The notes beneath the pieces were generated by a model. The model did not search any database and had not been told where the DNA came from. It worked only from the letters and a program-made list of their open reading frames with translations. DNA of 64,000 nt from JAXGXJ01 sp963816155 (GTDB taxonomy: Bacteria > Actinomycetota > Thermoleophilia > RBG-16-64-13): positions 1 to 64,000 of the forward strand of contig CAWFJE010000004.1 of the NCBI GenBank assembly GCA_963816155.1. The letters are read 5' to 3'. The position numbers were made by a program, and so were the translations under genes. The first letter of the stretch is position 1, and every line of letters begins with the position of its first letter. Shown one piece after another: positions 9,032 through 17,915 of this stretch.

Positions 9032-10399
9032 TCAACCTACCCCAATCGCGCGGACCTCGGCGGCGCGTTCATCGACCGGGATGTTGGGCAATTCGTTCTG
9101 ACCCTCGATCGGCAGGCGGCGGAGGTAGTCCATGATCGCCTGCCATTCCTTGATCTCCCGGACCACGCCCTTGTCTGCCGTGGTAGCGACACTATCCTTG
9201 TCCGTCGTACCCCGGGGCGGCAACAGGTAAGGCGTGTCCCGCCGAGGCGCTTCGAGTGCCTCGACCCTCGAGGTGAGGGGCTGACCGTCTTTGTTCTTGG
9301 GGACAAAGGTTAGGCGGCCTTTGGTGTACTTGGGGATGCCCAGGGCGATGGCACCGAAATAGAGGGGACACGTGAGGCTATACAGACGCTCGTCCGTCCC
9401 GGTGATGTCGATCGCACGGTAGCCGCGGTCGAGATCTCCCAGCTCGATGGCTGTCACGACATCGAACATCGGACGCGACGAGTCGTAATGGAACCTCATG
9501 CCTGAAGCGCGGGGGAAATACTCGCCCGGATGTGCCGGGTTGTCCACGAGCATGAACTCGAGAAGGTTCTTTAGCTCCTGGCCGGTAAGGTAGGCCGTCA
9601 CCAGGGCGCTGCCGGCCGTCTCATCAACCACCCCGGCACCGAGGGGCGCCACGGCAAACACGTCGTAGACAGTTTGGATGCCCGATTTCCCTCGTCTCAA
9701 GCTGGCGCGCATCATCCCGTTGGCGGTGAAACCGATGTCTGCCTTGGTGGCCTTTCTGAAGGCGTCGGTGACAAGGTTGGCCAGGGGCGTGCTCGCGACG
9801 ATGTCGGTGAACGTGTTGGGCAGGTCCTGCGGTACCACTGCCAAGGGCTGGTCGATGCTGTAACCGCGGGACGCGAACACCACCTCGGTGACCGTCTTCT
9901 TGAGCCTGTCGATCTCGTTGGCGATGACTCGGTCGCCGGCGATGGTGTCATCGATGGGGTGGAGCCGATACGACTCGACCGCGAGCTTGTCTCCATCCAG
10001 CGCGACCACCAGTTCGCCGAGGTTCTCACTATCCTTGCCGGTCTGGACCACCGGCGTGCGACCGTTGACGATGATCGCCTCTCGCAGTTCGGTATGACTG
10101 TGACCGCCGACGACCACGTCGATGCCCGGCACGGCCTGGGCCAGGCGTACGTCTTCGCCGTCGGTGAAGGTTCCGTCTTCGCCTGTCTCCAAGCCGCCGT
10201 GGCTCAGGCAGATGATGACGTCCACCTTCTCCGTCTCGCGAAGGATCGTCACCATCTCCTTGCCGACCTCGATGGCGTCGGAGAACGTGACCGCACCCGC
10301 TCCAGTCGTGTAGAACTGGGCCTCCTTGCCGAGCAGGCCAAAAAGACCGAAGCGGATGCCGCCCCGCTCGATCACGAGGTGCAAGTGCCCCCCAGACAC
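9032..10399 (-). pseudogene. 5'-truncated UshA-type 5'-nucleotidase / 2',3'-cyclic phosphodiesterase
   Basis: The frame encodes the back of the metallophosphatase domain: VIERGGIRFGLFGLLGKEA, the SHGG stretch, and the GGHSHTEL metal motif. The whole C-terminal 5'-nucleotidase substrate domain follows (TPLANLVTDAFR, IGFTANGMMRASL, LTGQELKNLLEFML). The first roughly 120-150 residues of the family, with the DxH, Asp and GNHE metal ligands and the signal peptide, are missing. The in-frame sequence upstream of 10375 does not resemble them. Intact relatives are exported enzymes that release phosphate or nucleosides. Without the N-terminal metal site this product should be inactive. Confidence 0.7.
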
Positions 10400-10620
10400 A
10401 CCACCGACAACGATCCTGTGTATCTGGGACGTCGCGCGGCGAGGTTGTCTCTGCCGAAAGCGGTGATGAACCCATGAACCTCAGAAGATTGTAGTTCACT
10501 CAATGGTTCGCGGTCCGCAACCCAATTGTCGTCGCAGAAGAACCCGCTGGCAACCTATCAGCCGGCTCTCCCGGACAAAGTCCCGCGTCTCTCGGTAGGG
10601 TTAGGTGACCGCGAGCCTTC

Positions 10621-10661
10621 GGCGAAAGCAGGTCTGCTTCTAGACACTAATCGCTTTCGCC
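10621..10661. repeat. nested inverted repeat
   Basis: GGCGAAAGC at 10621-10629 pairs with GCTTTCGCC at 10653-10661. Inside it AGCAG-GT-CTGCT (10628-10639) forms a smaller hairpin. There is no T-run, so it is a weak terminator candidate. It could also be a recombination-type structure or chance. Confidence 0.35.
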
Positions 10662-10844
10662 ACCCGTCCCCACCCCGCGTCCTCCTGTCCCTCCAGGCGG
10701 CGAAGGTGGGTCGTTGTTACGCTTTACCGGGTAGGGTCCCGGAGTTAGACTGAGCACGGGACTCGGGGGGGCGAACTTTGCGCGGCGGGATCAAGTCGAG
10801 ATGGTTCGTGCTCTGCGACCTCTGTTCAATGCGACAAGGGAGCA

Positions 10845-11012
10845 ATGGACATGGAAAGAGGAGAAGTCACCCGCCGAGAGTTCCTGAAAATCTCGAAGCG
10901 CAGCACAGCATCGCCCATGTGCTCGAGGACGCGGCCCAGCTGCTGGTCCTTGAGGGCATCAATCTTGACCAGGTACCTGCTGGTGAGTGCTCGTGGTTCT
11001 GCGCACCATTGA
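10845..11012 (+). pseudogene. orphan Tat signal peptide, probable oxidoreductase remnant
   Basis: ATG at 10845 has a good ribosome site (aagggag, 4-5 bases upstream) and encodes MDMERGEVTRREFLKISKRS. This is a textbook twin-arginine motif (T-R-R-x-F-L-K). The frame then loses hydrophobic and protein-like character and stops at about 11012. Tat signals of this kind start iron-sulfur or molybdopterin oxidoreductases and substrate-binding proteins. Here only the first 20 or so residues survive. The next gene is a ferredoxin-domain reductase, so an association is possible but unproven. Confidence 0.35.
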
Positions 11013-11103
11013 GGATCCTGGACTTCAGCGGCTCTCCGGTGCGGGCGGCCTTGTTGGACAGGGCGTTCGTTTCCACGCGCCATAGCCAGGAGAGTTGATC
11101 ACG

Positions 11104-12423
11104 ATGGCGGACGTGAAGACACGGTTCGGCGGGCTCACGATGCGGAATCCCATCGGCATTGCTCCGCTCGATCCGGCGATCGCATATGCCAGACGGCCAC
11201 GAGTGCATGCTGACTGGCTGTTGCGGCACGTGGATGCCGGCGCCGGCTACCTTTACCTTGGCGGTGCACGGCTTCGGGCGTCGGATTATCGAGAAAGTCA
11301 GCCGGCGCAGAAGTTCCTGAAGATCACATGTCCAGGATTCGCCAATCGCGAGAGCATACATTCCGCAGGCGACATCAATTCTACCCAATTCTGCTTGGAG
11401 ACCGCACTCGAGATCATTTCGCTCGTTAAGCCCGAGTTGCCCGAGGATGTCCCTTTGATAGCGCAGCCCAACGTTCCGGGATCAGACCTGGAGGACTGGG
11501 TTAGGCTCTGTCAAGTCCTGGAAGAAGCCGGAGCTGACGCGCTCGAACTCAATTTCTGTCCCCTCTCTTTGGCAGGGTCAGAGCGACGTGCCAAGCGCAG
11601 TCTCATAGATGAGGTTGACACCCTGGAGATGAGAACGCTCCGAGATCTCGGTCTCATTCCGGGTCTGGGCGAAATCGCCGAGGTTCTTCCCATCGTCATT
11701 CAAGAATGTGTACGAGCAGTGAAGATTCCTGTGGGGCTCAAGCCCTCAGCCGAGGTAGGTTTCCCCCGATGCGTGGCGCTTGCGAAGCTGTCCGCGGACG
11801 CTGGCGCCGCCTGGGTGGCGAACGTGACCGCAGGCCTGACGGTTGCCCCACCGGATATACACCGAGGCGGCCACTCTCCCTGGGAGATCGTTGGTCTCGA
11901 CGTGAATCCTTTCGCCGGAACGTCCGGACCTACCAATCGCTACCATTGCCGCAAGACCACGGCCACCATTGCCAAGTATGTGCCCGAGGCGGACATCATG
12001 GCCATCGGTGGGATCGTCAACCAGGAGCATGTGGTTGAGATGCTCATGCTCGGGGCCAAGACGGTGGGCCTCTCGTCTGGGTTCTTCTGGAAAGGCCGGG
12101 CTCTTCTGAGGAACTCGGTTGCATTCTTGGACCGCTTCCTGGACGAGCATGGTTACGAAAGTGTGCAGGACATAGTTGGTCTGGGTCTTCAGTACGTCCA
12201 GCCGGTGGACGACGCCACAGACTGGAGAGTGGGGCAGATCGCCGCTTGCGTGGATACGGGCAGGTGCACCAAATGTGGTATTTGTTCTGACTCCTTCTGT
12301 CCGGTGCCGGCAACCGGGGGCGATGGGTATCCCTGGATCGACGAAACCAAGTGTCAAGCCTGTGGCATGTGCGTGGCGACGTGTCCATCTGGGGCGATTT
12401 CAATCGAGAGAATCGCTACCTGA
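11104..12423 (+). CDS. PreA-like dihydroorotate-dehydrogenase-fold enzyme with two 4Fe-4S clusters
   Basis: FMN TIM-barrel oxidoreductase of about 439 residues. The core resembles dihydropyrimidine dehydrogenase subunit PreA and dihydroorotate dehydrogenase (FGGLTMRNPIGIAPL at the start, LELNFCPLS, VKIPVGLKPSAEV, MAIGGIVNQEHVVEMLMLGA). The C-terminal 75 residues are a bacterial ferredoxin module with CTKCGICSDSFCP and CQACGMCVATCP. The usual N-x-S-C-P-H active-site stretch is altered to NFCPLS, so the substrate need not be a pyrimidine. ATG 11104 is chosen over TTG 11095 because AGGAGA lies 10 bases before it. An aminotransferase gene follows after 6 bp, suggesting a joint pathway on an amino acid or cyclic amide. 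Confidence 0.85.
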   Translation: MADVKTRFGGLTMRNPIGIAPLDPAIAYARRPRVHADWLLRHVDAGAGYLYLGGARLRASDYRESQPAQKFLKITCPGFANRESIHSAGDINSTQFCLETALEIISLVKPELPEDVPLIAQPNVPGSDLEDWVRLCQVLEEAGADALELNFCPLSLAGSERRAKRSLIDEVDTLEMRTLRDLGLIPGLGEIAEVLPIVIQECVRAVKIPVGLKPSAEVGFPRCVALAKLSADAGAAWVANVTAGLTVAPPDIHRGGHSPWEIVGLDVNPFAGTSGPTNRYHCRKTTATIAKYVPEADIMAIGGIVNQEHVVEMLMLGAKTVGLSSGFFWKGRALLRNSVAFLDRFLDEHGYESVQDIVGLGLQYVQPVDDATDWRVGQIAACVDTGRCTKCGICSDSFCPVPATGGDGYPWIDETKCQACGMCVATCPSGAISIERIAT

Positions 12424-12429
12424 CGCGCC

Positions 12430-13590
12430 ATGAGAAACAAGCGAACAGAAATGCGGTCCGAAATACTCCAACCGGCGCTACAGGTGAGGTCGACCATACA
12501 GGGTTTCTCCAGAAAACGGCACGAAGCAGACCAGGAAAGTGCGACGGGCGACATTCTGGATTGCGCGGTGGGCAGCAACGCTTTGGGGACTTCACCAAGA
12601 GTCGTTAAGGCTGCGAATGAGTACAGTTGGCGCACGTTGTCAACCTACCCCGATACCGGCTGTCAGACCCTGAAGCAACAGATCTGTCGGTTCTGGTCTG
12701 CGTATGCGCGACTGGGCTCGGAGAACATCAAAATAGCGAACGGTGCGGAGATTGTCCTGTCCCGGCTGAACAGTTTGTTCATCGAACCTGGTGTCAGCGC
12801 TCTGGGTTACGTCCCTCAGTTCAAGGACTACATGGAAGAAGTGCTGATCCTTGGCGGCCGCTTCCAAGGGGTGCCACTCGACGCCTTCGAGGGGTTCAAG
12901 TTTCGCGTAGCGAGTTTCTCGGACGCGATTGGGGCCGGGTTCCCTGTTGTCTATATCGACAATCCGAACAACCCCACCGGACAGTACATTGCGCTGGACG
13001 AGGTGGACGCGATAGCGGCTGAATGCGCCAGGCGAGGCAGTGTTCTTGTGGTAGATGAGGCTTTCGGTGACTACGTTCCGGAAGATCATTCAGCGGTCAG
13101 TCTTCTGAACAGGTACGGCAATGTAGTCGTGACACGGACCTTCAGCAAGGGCATGGGCATAGCTGACTTTCGCGTTGGGTATGGCGTCATGTCCGCCGAG
13201 TTAGGACGGTACTACGACCGCGTCGATCCTCCCTTCCAGATCTCCAGCATTGCCGCTTTTCTCGCTGGCGAGGCCCTGGATGATCGGGGGTTTGTTGCGG
13301 CAAACAGGGAGAGGATCGGACTTCAGAAGGCAAGGCTGACCTGCGGACTGCGCGAGCGGGGCTATTCCGTGGCCGAAACACACGACACCTGTCCGCTCTT
13401 TCTGTTGGGGCGGGATGACGAGAGAATCGATTTGCGGGCAGAACTGTTGGAGAAACGGATACGCACGATTGGGGGCACGGACTACGAGAACCTGGGAAGG
13501 AATTACGTCCGGGTCAACACCCCTGTCGCCGCGGAGGAGTTCTTGGCCCGGCTCGATGGTCGAAAGACAAACACACAACGAGAGTACTAG
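12430..13590 (+). CDS. PLP-dependent class I/II aminotransferase (HisC/CobD-like)
   Basis: Fold-type I PLP enzyme, 386 residues. It has NPNNPTG at 178-184, VVDEAFGDY at 207-215 and the Schiff-base lysine K240 in TRTFSKGMGIADFRVGYG. The C-terminal Arg region (NYVRVNTP) would hold the substrate carboxylate or phosphate. Overall layout is that of histidinol-phosphate aminotransferase and the CobD decarboxylase. However, it sits with a ferredoxin-type reductase 6 bp upstream and RidA downstream, not with histidine or cobalamin genes. A catabolic transaminase or an unusual imine-forming step is likely. Start ATG follows the previous stop directly; in-frame ATG 12451 is an alternative. Confidence 0.87.
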   Translation: MRNKRTEMRSEILQPALQVRSTIQGFSRKRHEADQESATGDILDCAVGSNALGTSPRVVKAANEYSWRTLSTYPDTGCQTLKQQICRFWSAYARLGSENIKIANGAEIVLSRLNSLFIEPGVSALGYVPQFKDYMEEVLILGGRFQGVPLDAFEGFKFRVASFSDAIGAGFPVVYIDNPNNPTGQYIALDEVDAIAAECARRGSVLVVDEAFGDYVPEDHSAVSLLNRYGNVVVTRTFSKGMGIADFRVGYGVMSAELGRYYDRVDPPFQISSIAAFLAGEALDDRGFVAANRERIGLQKARLTCGLRERGYSVAETHDTCPLFLLGRDDERIDLRAELLEKRIRTIGGTDYENLGRNYVRVNTPVAAEEFLARLDGRKTNTQREY

Positions 13591-13768
13591 AGAGAAACTC
13601 GCGATCACCGGGGGGGACGCGCATGCCGGGCCGAAGCATCGCTGCCGCACGCGCTTGGGCGCTCAGCGGCTCCCCTGAAATCGCTCCACCCAGAACCTAC
13701 TGTGACCGGGGCGCGACCAAGGGGACGGTGACCTGAAGTCTTAGCTAACCGAACTACCGGAGAGGATC

Positions 13769-14164
13769 ATGGAGAAGAAAGCTCTCAACCCAGGGACATG
13801 GCAGGATCGGTTCGATTTCTCCCAGGCGATCGAGATCACGGACGCGCGACGCACCATCTACTGTGCCGGTCAGGTGTCTCAAGACGGTGAGGGGAACCCT
13901 CTTCATCGAGGGGACATGCTGGCTCAGTTCCATCAGGCCCTGGACAACCTGGAGATCGTTCTCGATCGGGCCGGTCTAGCGCTCGCGGACGTGGTTCGTC
14001 TGGACTACTACGTGACCGATGTCCCTGCCTTTCTTGAGACCGTCCCTGTAGTGGGCGAGCGCCTCAAGAAGTCCGGCTGCAAGCCCGCCTCTACACTCTT
14101 GGGCGTTGTCCGGCTGGCCGAGCCCGAATGGATGATAGAGATCGAGGCCACAGCGGTCGGCTAG
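13769..14164 (+). CDS. ridA: RidA family enamine/imine deaminase
   Basis: 131 residues, the standard length. The family pattern is visible: IYCAGQVSQDGEGNPLHRGD, the AQFHQALDNLEIVLDRAG helix, DVVRLDYYVTD, and ASTLLGVVRLAEPEWMIEIEATAV. RidA proteins hydrolyse reactive enamines and imines made by PLP enzymes. The usual substrate-binding Arg near the end (PRPAR in E. coli) is replaced here by an ASTLLGV stretch, so it belongs to a divergent RidA subgroup. GGAGAGGATC precedes the ATG. It follows the aminotransferase by 178 bp in the same direction and may clear that enzyme's unstable product. Confidence 0.88.
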   Translation: MEKKALNPGTWQDRFDFSQAIEITDARRTIYCAGQVSQDGEGNPLHRGDMLAQFHQALDNLEIVLDRAGLALADVVRLDYYVTDVPAFLETVPVVGERLKKSGCKPASTLLGVVRLAEPEWMIEIEATAVG

Positions 14165-14280
14165 ACCGTCAAGACGAGCCTCTCGACGCTAGTCGTGCAA
14201 GCCGGCGGAGCGAGGCGAAGTGGCTGCTACACTGAGCCGGTGAATTCGGAGGAAGTCATCGAAAGCGCTGGAGTGAGTGC

Positions 14281-14694
14281 GCCTGGCACCCGAGTTACGG
14301 GATCAAGGACACCCTGTCCGATCTCGACTCGGAAGGCCTGGCGGCTGACTTCGAAGCCAAGACCGGGAACCGCTGGACGCCGGCCATCGGCTGCTACGGA
14401 AAGTTCGAGTGGGCCATCGATGTCTACAGGCGGGCCACCGATCCCGAGGACAAGGAAGCGGTCGTCGCGGCCATTAAGACCACCAAGTTCGATTGTCAGC
14501 AGGGTCGCATTGACTTCACCGAGCCGGTCGATCCCAATGGGTTCCATGTCGTCGAGAACAACTACAAGCCCTACATCGGGGCGAGCCAGTGGATCCTCGC
14601 GGATGATGGCAGCTTCCAGAACGTCGTGGTGAGCAACGCCACCGCGCCGGGTGTCGAAGTGCAGGCCACAGCCATACCGATCCCCTACACCTAG
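14281..14694 (+). pseudogene. 3' fragment of a branched-chain-amino-acid-type ABC substrate-binding protein
   Basis: Read from about 14281 the frame gives a convincing C-terminal third of a periplasmic binding protein of the LivJ/peripla_BP_6 type: HPSYGIKDTLSDLDSEGLAA, then WTPAIGCYGKFEWAIDVYRR, FTEPVDPNGFHVVENNY, ending AIPIPYT. No start codon, signal peptide or N-terminal lobe is present, and the upstream sequence is unrelated. This is a decayed gene end. The transporter genes it would need are absent from the window. Confidence 0.7.
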
Positions 14695-14749
14695 AAAAGA
14701 GGCTGGTCAGGCACAGTGGACCTGCTTCTGTGACCTGATGAGGTTTGTC

Positions 14750-14783
14750 GGGGCCGGGGCCCGCTACAGCGGGCCCCGGCCCC
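14750..14783. terminator. strong GC hairpin
   Basis: A perfect 15-bp stem, GGGGCCGGGGCCCGC (14750-14764) and its complement (14769-14783), around a TACA loop. It follows the binding-protein fragment by 55 bp. No T-run follows, so it is a rho-type or bidirectional terminator candidate. Confidence 0.65.
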
Positions 14784-14804
14784 GCGTCTTGTGTACCGTG
14801 AGGC

Positions 14805-14996
14805 TCAATAGGGTATCCAGCACTCGATGACGTCTAGCGAAAAGCACGAGAGCAGTTCGTAGCTATCGTCCTTCACCAGGACCATGTCCTCGATGCGGGC
14901 AGCGAGGTGCAGACCCTCCTCGACAGTCTGGAACGGCTCAAGGAGATGGAGAGCCTGGGAGGTGAGCCCTCCCAGATCGTCACGCTCTACGATTAC
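14805..14996 (-). pseudogene. C-terminal fragment of an M24-type metallopeptidase
   Basis: The frame ends with EEGLHLAARIEDMVLVKDDS and YELLSCFSLDVIECWIPY. The R-I-E-D-M-V-L-V-x-x-D-x-Y-E-L-L pattern is the end of creatinase/prolidase (M24) enzymes, where the Glu is a metal ligand. Nothing upstream supplies the rest of the pita-bread fold. The frame opens at 15101, but residues before about 14996 look unrelated. It is a gene remnant inside a decayed stretch. Confidence 0.55.
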
Positions 14997-15057
14997 CTGC
15001 TGCTCAGGTTCGGTGGCCACGGAGGTCACCCGCCCTTCCTCGCGGGCTTTCACCGCA

Positions 15058-15138
15058 AGCGAAGCCGCGTACCATTTCTCTGAGAAGATCGACGTTTGCA
15101 TCCTCCAGTTGCTTGCGCAGCGAGGCCAGGGGGTCCAT
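15058..15138 (-). mobile_element. N-terminal remnant of an IS256/Mutator-family transposase
   Basis: From ATG 15138 the frame reads MDPLASLRKQLEDANVDLLR followed by EMVRGFA. This matches the start of Mutator-type (IS256) transposases, where LLREMVxxFAxALMSAEAD is typical. The match ends after about 27 residues and no DDE motifs or terminal repeats are found nearby. It shows that an insertion sequence once lay here, consistent with the gene fragments on both sides. Confidence 0.55.
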
Positions 15139-15285
15139 CCTTGATTCGACCACTGCGTCCTCCTCGGTTACGGACTCAAGCCATCCTCGAGGATGGAGCA
15201 GTGGTCACCTCATCTCAAGAGCTGACCAACAAGATCTTCGTACACCACTGGTGTAGACACTAGCCGCGGCCGCCTCATCTTCAAG

Positions 15286-15693
15286 CTACAGTTCCGGCTG
15301 CGAGCGAACGCGGGCTCGGTTAGAGCTACCCTGGGCCCCCAGCTCATCCATGACGCGCGCCCGGGTGAGCACCGTGCGATAGACGTGCGCACGAATCTCC
15401 GGGTGCGCCTCCAGGGCCGCCGTGATCTGGAACACCTGGTACTCCAGGAACGTCTCCGGCGGAACCCTCAGGGCCTCAGCCATCAACTCAGTAGCCCGCG
15501 GCTGCAGTCGGATGGACCCCGTGATCATCCTCCGAAGCGTCGAGTAGTCATACTCCGCGATCTGGGAGCGCTTCAGCTGAAGGCCGAGGCTGCCTGCGGC
15601 CTCGAACGAAGCAGATCTTCCCTTGCCAAGGTTTGTCTGATGGAAGCGCGGGTAATGCATACTCGAAGCGGGGTCGGGTTGAGGAGATCCCAC
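15286..15693 (-). CDS. putative helix-turn-helix (XRE-like) regulator, probably 5'-damaged
   Basis: 135 residues. The middle reads IAEYDYSTLRRMITGSIRLQ then PRATELMAEALRVPPETFLE. This is the recognition-helix to C-terminal part of XRE-type HTH proteins, whose ends often run VPPExFLEYxxFxI as here. The first 45 residues are not HTH-like, so the N-terminus may be shifted or lost, and the last 20 residues also look random. It is transcribed away from the serine hydrolase gene that starts 70 bp beyond. Confidence in the family is moderate. Confidence 0.4.
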   Translation of the reverse strand: MGSPQPDPASSMHYPRFHQTNLGKGRSASFEAAGSLGLQLKRSQIAEYDYSTLRRMITGSIRLQPRATELMAEALRVPPETFLEYQVFQITAALEAHPEIRAHVYRTVLTRARVMDELGAQGSSNRARVRSQPEL

Positions 15694-15761
15694 TCCCTAA
15701 ACTCATCCATTTCTTTGAACACCGTGCCGGGCAACAAGGCAATCGATCGAGGGCGGATGGT

Positions 15762-17219
15762 ATGAAGCGTGTCTTAGCCTTGGTCGCGTTGGGGCTTGCC
15801 GCTGCTTTGGCAGTTGCCGCTGCTGCGGGACCTGCCGTTGCATCGCCGGCAAGTATGCCGTCCGGATTGATCGATGACTTCATTGATAGCGCGATGCCTG
15901 CTTCCGGCGTGCCCGGCCTGGCATACGCCGTCGTGGTTGACGGCGAGATCACGTCGGTGGGTGCGCGCGGCGTCCTCAGGATCGGAGGCGATGCAGAAGT
16001 CACTCCGGACACGCCTTTCGTGATCGGTTCGATCTCCAAGAGCTTCACGGCGTTGGCAGTGATGCAACTGGTCGAGGCGGGCAAGATCGACCTGGATACC
16101 CAGGTCTCGCACTACCTTGACGGCTTCTCGGACCGGCCCGCCGGCGTGATCACGATCCGGCAATTGCTCAGTCACACGAGCGGCTTCTCCACACTGCAAG
16201 GGAACGCCTCGCGTCCGGACGCCACGGGTCAGAAGGATGAGCTTGCGCGCGCGGTTGACCAGCTGGCCGAGGTGACTCCAGCCCACGAACCCGGCCAGGA
16301 GTGGGACTACTCGAATGCGAACTACCATATTCTTGGTCGCCTGATCGAAGTCGTGAGCGGGCAGGCTTACCAGGCCTATGTGGCAACGAACATCTTGGAG
16401 CCGGTCGGGATGGACCACAGCTTCGTCGCTGACGGCGAGATCCACGAGTCCATGGCCACCGGGCACAGACCATGGTTCGGGACCAAGCGGCCGATTCCCG
16501 ACAACACGACCGACCGGGCAACGGCTCCGGTAGGCGGAATTATCGCAAGCGCCAACGATCTGGCGCGCTACCTGCAAATGATGATGAACGGCGAGGACGA
16601 TGTGCTGAGCGCCGAAGGTAAGGCGCTGATGATGCTCCCAGCCGGCGAAGTATCACCGTCGTACGGCTTCGGCTGGTTTGTGGATTCCGACACCGGAGCT
16701 GTGTGGCATGACGGGATCAGCCCCGGTGTCGAGACGCTCGCGACAATGGTCCCCGCCCATAAGAAGGCGGCTATCGTGCTCGTTAACGGCGGCAGCGGAA
16801 TGGGCTTCGGAGAAACGGGCCACCTCCGCATTGGCATCTCCGATAGGGCGCTTGGCCTCCACTATGACGTCGACGGGTACGGATGGTCCCGAAAGGCCCT
16901 GTTCATCGGTTTGGTGATCCTGCCAATCGTCTACTTACTCAGCATGATCTGGGCCTGGCTTCGCCGCGCCAAGGTTCGCGCCAAGTCCACATCGGGCTTT
17001 CCCGGCCTGTTCAGCCTATGGTTCCCGCTGCTCACCACACTCGTGACGGCGTGGGTCCTTCTCGGTCTGGTGCCGAGCCTCTTGGGCACGCCGCTCGGCA
17101 CGCTAAGCCTGTTCGCACCCGATTATCTTCTGGCGCTCATCGCCACCGCTGTGACCGGTGTGGTGTGGGCCGTGTTCAGGCTTGGGGTGGCCTACAGCGG
17201 CAAGTCAGTCTCCAACTGA
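15762..17219 (+). CDS. serine hydrolase, beta-lactamase (class C/S12) fold with C-terminal membrane helices
   Basis: 485 residues from ATG 15762; the ORF is open upstream, but the signal peptide (MKRVLALVALGLAAALAVAA, cleavage near AVASPA) sets the start. The catalytic SxxK is SISK at 90-93, YSN is at 183-185, and the third motif is HDG in AVWHDGIS. The first 390 residues form the exported hydrolase and three hydrophobic helices at the end anchor it. Relatives are D,D-peptidases, esterases or peptide hydrolases of the FmtA/EstB/AmpC type. The natural substrate cannot be told. It is a single gene; no regulatory site was recognised. Confidence 0.87.
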   Translation: MKRVLALVALGLAAALAVAAAAGPAVASPASMPSGLIDDFIDSAMPASGVPGLAYAVVVDGEITSVGARGVLRIGGDAEVTPDTPFVIGSISKSFTALAVMQLVEAGKIDLDTQVSHYLDGFSDRPAGVITIRQLLSHTSGFSTLQGNASRPDATGQKDELARAVDQLAEVTPAHEPGQEWDYSNANYHILGRLIEVVSGQAYQAYVATNILEPVGMDHSFVADGEIHESMATGHRPWFGTKRPIPDNTTDRATAPVGGIIASANDLARYLQMMMNGEDDVLSAEGKALMMLPAGEVSPSYGFGWFVDSDTGAVWHDGISPGVETLATMVPAHKKAAIVLVNGGSGMGFGETGHLRIGISDRALGLHYDVDGYGWSRKALFIGLVILPIVYLLSMIWAWLRRAKVRAKSTSGFPGLFSLWFPLLTTLVTAWVLLGLVPSLLGTPLGTLSLFAPDYLLALIATAVTGVVWAVFRLGVAYSGKSVSN

Positions 17220-17606
17220 AGCCCGGCGACGAGTTAGGCCCATATCTGTCGAGGCTTCAGCGCGCGCTCTGCTGCAACCAGCAGCCCAGCGTTTCAGGCC
17301 GCGGAATGGAGTGAGATCGGTGAGGCGGACTTACTCCACGTCCTTTCGTCCCATCTCAAAGGTTGGAGCCTCCAGGAAACCCGGGGCGGTTCAAACCCGG
17401 CGTTTGCTGTCGTGGTCGAGCCGAGCGAGCTGTCCCCTTTGGTCGAAGAATCGCTGCGTTCGATGGAGCAGTGGTTGCATATGCCTCCATTCATTCGCAA
17501 TTGGGTGACTCGGCGTTCGGTGCTGGTGGGCGTTAGCCCGACTCGCACTGGTGCACCTGTGGCACGCATGGACTCTTGCAGGTACCATTGGGTCGGAGGT
17601 CTTCTG

Positions 17607-17915
17607 ATGGTCACGATCGTTCAAGATAATCGCGACGCAATCGTCGAACTGTGTCATCGCCACGGAGTCGCCCGGATGGACGTCTTCGGCTCAGTGCTGC
17701 GCGAGGACTTCCGCCCTGGCGCGAGCGATATCGACCTGCTCGTCGAATTCACCGACCGTGATCCCTACGCGCTGGCACAAGCGTATTTCGACCTCCTCGA
17801 CGAGTTGAAGGCCTTGCTGGGCGTGGACGTCGACCTCGTCATGGCTGGCGCGGTGAAGAATAGATACATCCGCGCGGACATCGAGAACTCGAAGCAGCCA
17901 CTGTATGCCGCGTAG
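17607..17915 (+). CDS. mntA: MNT-domain nucleotidyltransferase, MntA-type antitoxin
   Basis: 102 residues from ATG 17607, which has GGTCGGAGG 5-9 bases upstream; the ORF is open further 5' but without protein-like sequence. The polymerase-beta-type motif is FGSVLREDFRPGASDIDLLV (GSx(10)DxD). MntA antitoxins AMPylate and silence the HEPN RNase encoded next to them. The HEPN gene starts inside the last codons of this one (11-bp overlap), the usual arrangement. Because the toxin is disrupted, this gene may be a relic or may protect against related toxins elsewhere. Confidence 0.85.
   Translation: MVTIVQDNRDAIVELCHRHGVARMDVFGSVLREDFRPGASDIDLLVEFTDRDPYALAQAYFDLLDELKALLGVDVDLVMAGAVKNRYIRADIENSKQPLYAA

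Larger units (their letters stand above)
10400..11103. other. intergenic with remnants
   Basis: About 700 bp without an intact gene. It holds a nested inverted repeat (10621-10661) and a short reading frame beginning with a twin-arginine signal (10845-11012). No family could be assigned to the open frame on the plus strand that ends at 11098. Confidence 0.5.
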
